Below are positions 26,391-34,969 of a stretch of 64,000 nt of DNA, piece after piece. This DNA comes from UBA961 sp049317525 (GTDB lineage Bacteria; Bacteroidota; Ignavibacteria; Kapaibacteriales; UBA961). Each line of letters opens with the position of its first letter. The first letter of the stretch is position 1. The notes beneath the pieces are model-generated. The model searched no databases. It saw only the letters and a program-made list of their open reading frames with translations, and was not told the origin of the DNA. Location: contig JBMOIC010000007.1 of NCBI GenBank assembly GCA_049317525.1, positions 1 to 64,000 of the forward strand, read 5' to 3'. Position numbers and translations under genes: made by a program.

Positions 26391-29300
26391 ATGAAAGCAT
26401 TTTACGCAATTACATTATCGATTCTTTTCGGGATAACTATTATTGCAAAGCCAATACCAAAAGAGCAAGCTGCAAAGGTAGCCAATAGTTTTTTAGAAAG
26501 TCATTCGATGTCATTAACATATCAGGAAAAGGCACACTTTTTACCAGATACATCTGTAATTACTTTATTCTACATTTTTAATGATAGTCTAAATCATTCT
26601 TTTGTAATAGTAGCTGGAGATGATGCTTCTTATCCAATTCTTGGATATTCAAAAGAATCGCTATTCAACACCAAGATAATTGGCAGCAATGTTGAAAAGT
26701 GGATAGATGGTTATAAAAAGGAAATTCGATACATAATCAGAGAAAAATTACTCCCTACTGATGATATAAAAAATGAATGGAATTTCTTACTGGACGGTCC
26801 AACTCGTTCATTAGTAAACATAGAAGTTGTAGCACCTTTATTGAAAACAAAATGGAATCAAAGTCCTTATTATAATGCACTTTGTCCATATGATTATAGT
26901 CTTGCCTCAAGATCTGTATCTGGATGTGTTGCTACTGCTATGGCACAGGTAATGAAATATTGGAATCATCCAAGTAAAGGTGTTGGTATACATTCTTATG
27001 TTCATCCTAAATATGGAACATTATCTGCTAATTTTTCTATTACTAATTATAATTGGTCAAATATGCCAAATCTAGTGACATCATCTAATAATGATGTAGC
27101 TACTTTGATGTATCACTGTGGTGTTTCGGTTGATATGGATTATAGTCCTTCAGGGAGTGGTGCATGGACAATTTCACAATACTCTCCAAATCAAAATTGT
27201 TCAGAATATGCATTTAAAAATTACTTTGACTATTCAACTTCCTCTGAAGGCCTGGCACGAAATGATTATTCTGAAAGTACCTGGATATCTATGCTAAAAT
27301 CCGATTTGGATTATGGCAGGCCGATAATCTACACAGGTCAGGGATCAGGAGGGGGGCATGCTTTTGTTTGTGACGGATATGACGCTTCAAATTTTTTTCA
27401 TTTCAATTGGGGATGGGGTGGATTGTATGATGGTTACTTTAAAGTTGGAGCATTAAACCCTGGAGCAGGGGGTACAGGAAGTGGATCAGGAGCATATAAT
27501 CAATATCAAACTGCAATATTTTATTTAGAGCCTAAACCCACAAATAATACGCCTAAAATGGAATTAGAGTTTTATTCAGCTTTGACTGTAAATCCAAGTC
27601 CAATAATCGTCAATGGAGATTATTCATTTACATTTAATGTGGTAAACCAAGGTACAGACTTATTCAAAGGGGATATCATTGGAGTTTTGACAGATGAAAA
27701 TTATAATATAGTAGATATTACAAATTCATATACAGAAAATAATGGATTAAAATATGACTATCATTACACACAAAATAAAGTTTTTTCAGGATCAATTTCT
27801 GATACTGTTCTTCCAGGTATTTATTACGCTATTATTCTTGCAAGACCTTTAGGTGGTAATTGGGACATCGTAAAGGATGGTAGTTTTTCAAACTTTATAC
27901 CAGTTAATATAACTACTGAAAATAGTATTGTCATGTACAAACCAATTGTCTTAAGTTCTCAAATTGTGAAAGAAAATCAGCCTATATCTGTTAATTTTGA
28001 TGTGTTAAATGAAGGTGCTGACTTTAAAGGTGATTTTTCCTTGGATTTACATACAGTAGAAGGTGCTTGGATAAAAGTAATAGGAGAAAGCACTAATAAT
28101 ACACTTCCTAGTAATTATCATTTTACAAATGGTTTAACTTTTAGTTCAAATGATGGATTTGGTGTACCTCCAGGAACATATCAATTATTAGCTTGGTCTA
28201 AACCTACAGGAGGTGCTTGGGAGCAGATAAAGAGTTCAGGTACAAATAATAATCCAATTAAGATAATTGTTGCTAAACCAGAATTAACAGCAGATCTTTT
28301 AGAGATGAATAATACAAAAATTACGGCAACTAGAATACCATATTTATCAGAACAGGAATATAAATATACAACTGCCAAAACCTCGATTCACAATAATTCA
28401 GACATAGATTACTATAAATTAGATTTACCTGCTGGCTCTACATATTTTATAGATGCAAGAATACAAGATGGTGAAAAAAACAATAATGGAAAAACTTATA
28501 CACTAGATGCAATGTGGAATTATTCTATTGGTAACTTAACATCAGATACTTATGATGATATAAATGTTGATGGATCTATTATTGTTGATGGAGGTCAAAC
28601 TATATATTTTGCAGTTTATCCATATTTTCAAGGAAAAGTTGGTACATATGACTTTGAATTATCTCTTTCTAAATCAATTCCTAAAGATAAATACGAAGAC
28701 AACAACAATTCTGAAAATGCATATATAATATCGAATGATTTCTCAGGAATTTCAAAAGTAATCAAATTAACTGGTGCAACATTTCATTCAATATCAGATA
28801 ACGATTACTACAAGATATCGTCCAAATCAGATGTAAATTTTTCAATAGTTCCTTTCATAAGAGATAAGAACTACATGAACGACGCAAATTATACAATAGA
28901 TGGTCAGTGGTCTTATTCATTAGATGGTACAAATTGGTCTTCCTGGATGGATGGATCTTTAACGGGGGTTCAATCACTTAATATTTCAATTAATAATTCT
29001 TTATATGTTCGTGTAAAGCCAAAAAATCTTGCTGAGATGGGGTCTTATGCACTAGAGTTTAAAATAGATAAATATATGGACAAAGACCAGTATGAAATAA
29101 ATGATTCACAGAGTTTTAGTTCAACTTTATACGCTTCTTTTCTAAATAACAATGCAATAGTTACAACTCAAAACTCTACAATTAGTACAGATAAAGATAT
29201 TGATTTTTATAAAATTGAATTGACACAAGGTTACACTTATTCTATTGATTATTTTATTAGTGATTTAGTTGCAACTAATGATGGGAAATCATATTCCATA

Positions 29301-29729
29301 GATGCAAAATTTTCTTTTAGTTCAGATGGAACCGTGTGGTCTCCATATTATGATAATTCTTACAACTTATTTAATATTACTGCTGATAAACCAAAAGTCC
29401 TATATATAAAAGTTATACCAAGTAAACCTAACACGATAGGTACTTATAAATTATCAGCAAATATCACAAGGAATACCATTTCCAATGTAGAAGATCAATT
29501 AATTTCAGGATGTAAATTTATATCTCTGTCTGATGGATTTACAATTATCACTGATGGTAATACAATAATTAATAATTTTTCTATTTACTCTCAAAATGGT
29601 AAACTACACTCAACATATAATAATGTAGATAAAGAAATTACTATTCATAACTTACCTAGTGGCTTATATCATGTACAAATTAATACAAACAATGGCTCAT
29701 GGAAAGAACAAATTCTATCGATTCAATAA
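26391..29729 (+). CDS. C10 family (streptopain-like) cysteine protease with T9SS sorting domain
   Basis: A 1112-residue secreted protease. Signal peptide about 1-19, a Spi-like propeptide (about 20-140), then the C10 catalytic domain (about 145-385) with nucleophile Cys179 (SGCVATAMAQVM), catalytic His323 (GGHAFVCDGYD) and the FNWGWGGLYDGYF stretch. Two Ig-like segments (about 390-625) and three PPC-like domains follow (about 640-1030; repeated DYYKLDLPAGSTY, DNDYYKISS and DIDFYKIELTQG motifs). The C-terminus (about 1035-1112) is a T9SS type A domain. It resembles interpain/periodontain proteases of Bacteroidota. It is followed by a strong terminator. Confidence 0.93.
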   Translation: MKAFYAITLSILFGITIIAKPIPKEQAAKVANSFLESHSMSLTYQEKAHFLPDTSVITLFYIFNDSLNHSFVIVAGDDASYPILGYSKESLFNTKIIGSNVEKWIDGYKKEIRYIIREKLLPTDDIKNEWNFLLDGPTRSLVNIEVVAPLLKTKWNQSPYYNALCPYDYSLASRSVSGCVATAMAQVMKYWNHPSKGVGIHSYVHPKYGTLSANFSITNYNWSNMPNLVTSSNNDVATLMYHCGVSVDMDYSPSGSGAWTISQYSPNQNCSEYAFKNYFDYSTSSEGLARNDYSESTWISMLKSDLDYGRPIIYTGQGSGGGHAFVCDGYDASNFFHFNWGWGGLYDGYFKVGALNPGAGGTGSGSGAYNQYQTAIFYLEPKPTNNTPKMELEFYSALTVNPSPIIVNGDYSFTFNVVNQGTDLFKGDIIGVLTDENYNIVDITNSYTENNGLKYDYHYTQNKVFSGSISDTVLPGIYYAIILARPLGGNWDIVKDGSFSNFIPVNITTENSIVMYKPIVLSSQIVKENQPISVNFDVLNEGADFKGDFSLDLHTVEGAWIKVIGESTNNTLPSNYHFTNGLTFSSNDGFGVPPGTYQLLAWSKPTGGAWEQIKSSGTNNNPIKIIVAKPELTADLLEMNNTKITATRIPYLSEQEYKYTTAKTSIHNNSDIDYYKLDLPAGSTYFIDARIQDGEKNNNGKTYTLDAMWNYSIGNLTSDTYDDINVDGSIIVDGGQTIYFAVYPYFQGKVGTYDFELSLSKSIPKDKYEDNNNSENAYIISNDFSGISKVIKLTGATFHSISDNDYYKISSKSDVNFSIVPFIRDKNYMNDANYTIDGQWSYSLDGTNWSSWMDGSLTGVQSLNISINNSLYVRVKPKNLAEMGSYALEFKIDKYMDKDQYEINDSQSFSSTLYASFLNNNAIVTTQNSTISTDKDIDFYKIELTQGYTYSIDYFISDLVATNDGKSYSIDAKFSFSSDGTVWSPYYDNSYNLFNITADKPKVLYIKVIPSKPNTIGTYKLSANITRNTISNVEDQLISGCKFISLSDGFTIITDGNTIINNFSIYSQNGKLHSTYNNVDKEITIHNLPSGLYHVQINTNNGSWKEQILSIQ

Positions 29730-29777
29730 TTACATTAACATAAATAATTAATAAGAAGATCTCATATACTTATTAAT

Positions 29778-29813
29778 ATGGGTATGCTGTTTATCACGGC
29801 ATACCCATTTTTA
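29778..29813 (+). terminator. Intrinsic terminator after the C10 protease gene
   Basis: ATGGGTATGC (29778-29787) pairs with GCATACCCAT (29799-29808) across an 11-nt loop and is followed by a T-run to 29812. It lies 48 nt after the protease stop. Confidence 0.88.
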
Positions 29814-29980
29814 TGTAGGGTTTTTAAAACATTCATTTGTAAGATTAGATTTAAAAAAAGTTGACTAGTAAAATATGTTTAATTTAAATAACGCCTATAT
29901 ATCAACAGAATAAAATCAAGATATAATATTTATTGATTTAGATATTCCATGAAAAACATTATACACCAATTACCAATATT

Positions 29981-30469
29981 TTAGTTGTTAGCGATAGACT
30001 TGTTTGTATTGGATAGAGTAAATGATACACAGGTAATAATATTCAGAACATAAATTAATGAGGTTGCATTATATTTAAATGTTATAATTCTGGACCACTT
30101 ATCACTACTACCACCTTCATGTTCTACAGAGAAATAGTTCTTTTTTAGGGTCATACCAGTATAAGGATCGCCCATTACACCCCCACAAAGATAGCACAGC
30201 ACGATATTATCATTTCTTTTAAAGAGAGATAATTCACCATTTGCATTTCCATGAAGGATAAGAAGGGGTCTTTTCATTTCTTTTTGATCTTCATTTGGAG
30301 ATTTACAAATGATAATATAATCGGTAATTCCATCTTGATTGATATCTCCACTTTTTGAATCCAGCAATTGATAACCCTTTGGAATGAATTTATTAAAAAG
30401 CGAAGCATTTTGTGCTTGTATGTGGAGGGTAAAAAGAATAACAAATAAAAACATGAAAACTACTTTCAT
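29981..30469 (-). CDS. Small secreted protein with an FG-GAP/EF-like Ca-binding motif
   Basis: A 162-residue protein from the ATG at 30469, which begins directly with a signal peptide ending HIQAQ; an upstream in-frame ATG at 30514 would put 15 residues before it. The mature part contains SGDINQDGITDYIII (about 40-54), a D-x-N-x-D-G calcium-loop pattern like FG-GAP/VCBS or dockerin loops, then KRPLLILHGN and an HEGGSSDKWSRI stretch. It resembles small secreted VCBS-like proteins. It stands alone, divergent from the 30747 gene. Confidence 0.6.
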   Translation of the reverse strand: MKVVFMFLFVILFTLHIQAQNASLFNKFIPKGYQLLDSKSGDINQDGITDYIIICKSPNEDQKEMKRPLLILHGNANGELSLFKRNDNIVLCYLCGGVMGDPYTGMTLKKNYFSVEHEGGSSDKWSRIITFKYNATSLIYVLNIITCVSFTLSNTNKSIANN

Positions 30470-30746
30470 ATATCTAAAGCCCTTAAAAAATGAATTAATG
30501 AGATAATCCCGCATTATAAAATCAAAAATATAAGAAGAATATTAACCTTAATAAACACAGAATATATACAGAATTTCTAGAACAATATAAAAAACACAAA
30601 ACAATAATATGAGAATTTATTGGCTTTGAGTATATAATGAGTAGACATAAAAAGAGGAATAAAGTGTAGATTGGTAAAGTGTTGATTCAATCTCAGATAA
30701 CATGCTAAAAGTAATCTCAACTATAATATATCATTGAGGAAGTAAA

Positions 30747-31196
30747 ATGAAAATATGTATGTATGCCTGTTTCCTTGTATTCTCATTAATTGTATGTACA
30801 ACAGAAAGTAATTCGCAAGAATTATCTATAAAAGCTTATCTAGTGTATGATGGAGGAAAAGAATCAAAAACTGATCTTTTTACTTCTGAATTTGCCCCAG
30901 ATATTAATAATGTAAGTTTGATGAATGCAGATTTAGGAGGACTAAATTTAGATAATTATCAGTATGATTCACCAGGATCCAAAAAAATCAAACTAGTTAT
31001 TACAGGCCATCCAAACAATGTGGATATCATTGTTAAAAAGGGGTCTAAAGTTGATACTCAAAAGAAGAATATTTCCTTATCAAAACCATATATGATGTAT
31101 ATAAATAATGTAAAATGTAATAAACTACACATTCAAGTTAAAGAGAACACATCTATACTGTTACAAAAGGTAATAGAATTGATTTGTGGGGAATAG
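30747..31196 (+). CDS. Small secreted protein, unknown
   Basis: A 149-residue protein with a signal peptide (about 1-25, ending SNSQE). The mature part is strand-rich and Lys/Asn-rich with no recognised motif. AGGAAG lies just before the ATG as a ribosome site. It is 260 nt upstream of the ATPase cluster on the same strand; the gap is AT-rich, so cotranscription is uncertain. The role cannot be assigned. Confidence 0.5.
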   Translation: MKICMYACFLVFSLIVCTTESNSQELSIKAYLVYDGGKESKTDLFTSEFAPDINNVSLMNADLGGLNLDNYQYDSPGSKKIKLVITGHPNNVDIIVKKGSKVDTQKKNISLSKPYMMYINNVKCNKLHIQVKENTSILLQKVIELICGE

Positions 31197-31458
31197 GAGA
31201 TTGTAAAGAGTAGTTCATATAAATGAGTATTTTTTTTGTGTAGTTTTACTAATCTGCAAATTCTTTAAGTTGCCAATAGTCATTAAGTTATAGATAGATA
31301 TATGACTACATTTTTAAATATATAAAACATATCAAGTTTTTCAAATATGAGGGTATGGCTAAGAATAATTAAAATCTAGGGCTGAGAACAAAATTGAATA
31401 GAATACAAGAAATTGAACAATTGTTAATTAGATAAAAAAACCATGAGTGTATGATCAT

Positions 31459-33255
31459 ATGGGTACTAATACGGTTATTGGAAAAATATCTGCTGTACGA
31501 GGTACAGTTTGTGATATTAGATTTGATAATTTATCAAATGATAATCTTCCAGAGATTTATCATTTATTAGAAGTAACAGACGAAAGTTATACTAAGAATA
31601 ATGACAAAGATGAATTTAGACTTCCACCATTAAAAATGGAGGTATTATCTCATTTAGGTGATAATACAGTAAGAGCATTAGCATTGGGTAATACTTTTAT
31701 GTTAGGTAGGGAAATGGAAGTATCTTATCACAAAGAACAATTACGTTTTCCTGTAAATATTACAGGAAGAATGTTTAATACATTGGGAGACACAATAGAT
31801 GGTTTTGGGGATTCTTATGCAATAACAGACAAAGTAGAAAATATTGCTGAAATTCAACACTATGGTAAAGAAAATCTGCAAGACATACAAGAAGAGGGGA
31901 AGCTGAAGATTATCAGAGAAGAAATTATACAAGATCCACCTGCATTTAAAGATATATCAGAATCTACAGATTTACTCCATACATATATTAAAGTTGTAGA
32001 TGTAATTTGTCCAATTGCCAAAGGGAGTAAAGTAGGCTTTTTTGGTGGTGCTGGAACAGGAAAAACAGTATTCATCAAAGAACTAATAAATACTCTTACT
32101 GAAAAAGAGCATTGTAAAACTATATTTGCTGGAGTTGGAGAAAGAACTAGAGAAGGAGCCGAATTATGGGAAGAATTTACTAAGCTTCACAATCAAAAAA
32201 TAGATGATACTAAGGATAAACCATCGGGAGAAAAACCGGGAATAATGCATAATCTAAGTTTTATTTTTGGACAAATGAATGAACCACCAGGTATAAGATT
32301 TAGAACTGCTCATTCAGCGGTAAGAGTTGCTGAATATTTTAGGGATCAGCAACAGAATGAAAATTCAAAAAAGGGCAATAATGTCATGTTGTTTATTGAC
32401 AATATTTTTCGTTTTGTACAAGCAGGATCTGAAGTATCAACACTTTTAGGAAGAATACCATCAAGTGTTGGATATCAACCAACTTTGGAAATGGAAATCG
32501 GGGATTTACAAGAAAGGATATGTTCAACAAAACATGGTAGTATCACATCTATACAAGCTGTATATGTACCTGCTGATGATATGACTGATCCTGCACCTAC
32601 AGCAATTTTTGCCCATTTAGATTCAAAAATCGTTTTGAATCGAGATATAGCAGCTAAAAGTTTATATCCAGCAGTAGATATTCTTGAATCAGGATCTAAT
32701 TTAATCAGTAAGATCGACAGTGAATTTGCAAAAAAGATAGTAGAAACTTATTTCGATGAAATAAACGAGAAATTCTTTACTAAGGATTCAATAGAAATAT
32801 TACTTGTTAATCAACAATATATATCCAAAAAAGTAAAGGAAATTTTATCTAAAGATAAAGAATTAGAAAAGATTATAAATTTATTGGGTATAGACCAATT
32901 AACAGATGATCAAAGGAACTTGCACAAAAGGGCAATAGCTTTAAAGTATTTCTTTACACAACCATTTGAGGTATCAAAGAAATTTTCTGGACAAGCAGGA
33001 AAACGTGTGCCTATTTGGGATAGTTTATTTGGTTGTTTAGTACTATGTGTTCATAAAGATATCGCAAACCTTGAAGAAAATGTCTTGTTATTATTAAAAG
33101 ATATAGGTGGAATTTACTCATCGTTTTTAGAAAATAATGATACCAAAAAAAGTAAATTAACCGATCAAACATTTGTGAATTTTATTAACAGTTTGCCGAA
33201 TGCAATGAATAATAGCGAATTGTTGAATAAATGGATCGGAGAAATTCGTGGATAA
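31459..33255 (+). CDS. F1-like ATPase beta subunit homologue, enlarged
   Basis: A 598-residue protein clearly homologous to the catalytic beta subunit of F-type ATPases, against about 460-480 for the usual one. The N-terminal barrel (about 5-90), Walker A GGAGTGKT (196-203), catalytic Glu228 in GVGERTREG, GQMNEPPG (271-278), Walker B with Asp314 in FIDNIFRF, and the LGRIPSSVGYQPTL and YVPADDMTDPAPT stretches are intact, so hydrolysis is expected. The DELSEED position reads DQLTDDQ (479-485). Extra sequence lies at about 420-460 and after 520. The ATG at 31459 gives the family start; a GTG 12 nt earlier is possible. First gene of a six-gene run that lacks Fo a and c. Confidence 0.92.
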   Translation: MGTNTVIGKISAVRGTVCDIRFDNLSNDNLPEIYHLLEVTDESYTKNNDKDEFRLPPLKMEVLSHLGDNTVRALALGNTFMLGREMEVSYHKEQLRFPVNITGRMFNTLGDTIDGFGDSYAITDKVENIAEIQHYGKENLQDIQEEGKLKIIREEIIQDPPAFKDISESTDLLHTYIKVVDVICPIAKGSKVGFFGGAGTGKTVFIKELINTLTEKEHCKTIFAGVGERTREGAELWEEFTKLHNQKIDDTKDKPSGEKPGIMHNLSFIFGQMNEPPGIRFRTAHSAVRVAEYFRDQQQNENSKKGNNVMLFIDNIFRFVQAGSEVSTLLGRIPSSVGYQPTLEMEIGDLQERICSTKHGSITSIQAVYVPADDMTDPAPTAIFAHLDSKIVLNRDIAAKSLYPAVDILESGSNLISKIDSEFAKKIVETYFDEINEKFFTKDSIEILLVNQQYISKKVKEILSKDKELEKIINLLGIDQLTDDQRNLHKRAIALKYFFTQPFEVSKKFSGQAGKRVPIWDSLFGCLVLCVHKDIANLEENVLLLLKDIGGIYSSFLENNDTKKSKLTDQTFVNFINSLPNAMNNSELLNKWIGEIRG

Positions 33256-33676
33256 TATATACATAAATATATTTCATTCAAATGGATTGTACTCCGAAGA
33301 AACATCAAATAAAGATGTGGCGTGTACAAAGCTTATCTATTCAAGTTTACTTTCTTCTAAAGAGTTTCTTTTAGGAGATGAGAATAGAACTTCTAACATA
33401 GAAATTGATAGTGCCAATTATTCACTGAAATCATCATTAGATCAACAAGCTTTTGGAACTGTAGAAATAGTTCCAAATGAATTTCCACAACTGGCTTTAA
33501 TTCAGGATATAAACTCAATTAAAGTAGAAATAAATCAAGAAGAAAAAAATATAATTGATATAATTAATTTAAATCAAAAGCATGAAAACAGAAAATGTTT
33601 ATTGTTTGGATCTTATGATAGGGAACAAATTGAAACTAGAAAATATAAGGTTAACTTATTTCTTTTGAGTGAATAA
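33248..33676 (+). CDS. Unrecognised small protein in the epsilon position
   Basis: A 142-residue protein starting with GTG inside the end of the beta gene (8-nt overlap), with GGAG 7 nt before the start. In F- and N-type ATPase operons the gene after atpD is usually epsilon, and the length (about 140) fits. The sequence is rich in Asn, Ser and Ile. I see no clear epsilon beta-sandwich motif such as the usual Gly/Val pattern, though its strand-like N-terminus (IYINIFHSNG) and FGTVEIVPNEFPQLALI stretch are compatible. No membrane segment. The role as an epsilon-like subunit is inferred from position only. Confidence 0.7.
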   Translation: MDNIYINIFHSNGLYSEETSNKDVACTKLIYSSLLSSKEFLLGDENRTSNIEIDSANYSLKSSLDQQAFGTVEIVPNEFPQLALIQDINSIKVEINQEEKNIIDIINLNQKHENRKCLLFGSYDREQIETRKYKVNLFLLSE

Positions 33677-33701
33677 TATATTCACATAATAGGAGAAGAC
33701 T

Positions 33702-34418
33702 GTGGATTCAACATCGATAATTGGAGTTTTGCCAGATAAAGTTGTTATATGGGTTCAATTTGGTACTAGATATTTTATTGATTATATATATCTCATCATA
33801 GGAATACCATTGTTTATTGACTTTTTAGTTGCTTGGTCACCTAAATTAGGGATGCAATTTGGCTTAACCAATAATGATAATTCAGAAAGCAATGCTAAGG
33901 ATAGTTCAGATACAGTAAATAATGTTCAGCTAGATGATAAATTTAAGTTTATGTATATATATGCTAGAAATCCGAAATTATTTACTTCAAAAGATAAACT
34001 TGAAACGTTGGATAAAGAAATAGTTGATATAAGAAGTTCATATCAACCTCATGAAGACAAAGGGAAAAGTAAAACTACTGGAAATCAATCAAAAAGTTCT
34101 TCACAAAAGAAAAGTTTAGAAAAAAACAGTAAACAAAAAAAGAAATCATCAGAAAAAGTATCAAATAGCTTTGTTGATAGATTATTAAAAAGTGGATTAA
34201 ATGCCATACACCTTACATTTATTGCTGTAGTGATAGCTGTAAATATTGCGGGATATATACATTATGGTTCACTGTTTGATAAGTACTTTAAGATGACAGA
34301 CAAAGGTTATGTTTTAAAATATGATGCCTTAGAAAATATAAATAAAGAAGAAAAAGAAGAAGTATTAAATATGAATGTAAAAGTCGAACTTATCAATGAA
34401 GCAAAATATATTAAATAA
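33702..34418 (+). CDS. Two-TM protein with Lys/Ser-rich linker in the ATPase cluster
   Basis: A 238-residue protein with a GTG start preceded by AGGAG. One hydrophobic segment lies at about 18-46 and a second at about 170-192. Between them is a polar region with a Lys/Ser-rich, probably disordered stretch (about 118-162) carrying repeated SSQKK and KKKSSEK blocks. By the positive-inside rule the linker should be cytoplasmic and a C-terminal tail of about 45 residues (DKGYVLKYDALENINKEEKEE...) outside. It is not a recognisable Fo a, b or c subunit. It occupies the place where membrane-sector genes lie in N-ATPase-type operons, so it may anchor the F1-like head. Confidence 0.85.
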   Translation: MDSTSIIGVLPDKVVIWVQFGTRYFIDYIYLIIGIPLFIDFLVAWSPKLGMQFGLTNNDNSESNAKDSSDTVNNVQLDDKFKFMYIYARNPKLFTSKDKLETLDKEIVDIRSSYQPHEDKGKSKTTGNQSKSSSQKKSLEKNSKQKKKSSEKVSNSFVDRLLKSGLNAIHLTFIAVVIAVNIAGYIHYGSLFDKYFKMTDKGYVLKYDALENINKEEKEEVLNMNVKVELINEAKYIK

Positions 34419-34420
34419 AT

Positions 34421-34969
34421 ATGAACAATATCCAATCATATATTCAAATAATTGGTGAATTAGGTAAGCAACAAGATTTGTCACCTAAAGTTATTATATC
34501 TGATCTATTGTGTATTGACACATTAGCAACAAGATATATTCAATCTGGAATTAAAGATTTAACTGAAGATTATGCATGGGAAGAATTTTTATATAATCTT
34601 AATATGATTCTGCAAACAAATATAGGGAAGGTTTTTATTAGTTGTTTACACGATATAGTTAGTAAAGTTCCTAAGGCTAATATACTACAAGACTTATCAT
34701 TAATTTCTGAAAATATTGTAGAGATTGAAGTTGATTTATCTCACTATACTAGCGTTAACGAAAAAGAAATGAACAAACTTATTACTATAATTCAAAACAA
34801 ATATACTTCGAGATTTATCATATTATCTGTATTACATCCAAATGGAAATTGGACAACAAATTATATAAGTACATATAAATATAAAAAACCTGTTAGGAAG
34901 GATATTAGCGATTTAGATACTTTATTATCCTTATATCTTGAAATTAACAGCGGAGAACAATATGAATGA
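34421..34969 (+). CDS. Delta/OSCP-like subunit homologue (probable)
   Basis: A 182-residue soluble protein starting 2 nt after the two-TM gene. Its length equals the usual delta/OSCP subunit. The N-terminal part is helical, and the C-terminal stretch ENIVEIEVDLSHYTSVNEKEMNKL...SVLHPNG resembles the delta pattern in which a strand, Ser/Ala, Leu-Ser-Glu-Glu and helix lead to a VDP strand. It lies directly upstream of the alpha gene, as atpH does. Its stop overlaps the alpha start by 8 nt. I consider it delta-like with moderate confidence. Confidence 0.65.
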   Translation: MNNIQSYIQIIGELGKQQDLSPKVIISDLLCIDTLATRYIQSGIKDLTEDYAWEEFLYNLNMILQTNIGKVFISCLHDIVSKVPKANILQDLSLISENIVEIEVDLSHYTSVNEKEMNKLITIIQNKYTSRFIILSVLHPNGNWTTNYISTYKYKKPVRKDISDLDTLLSLYLEINSGEQYE

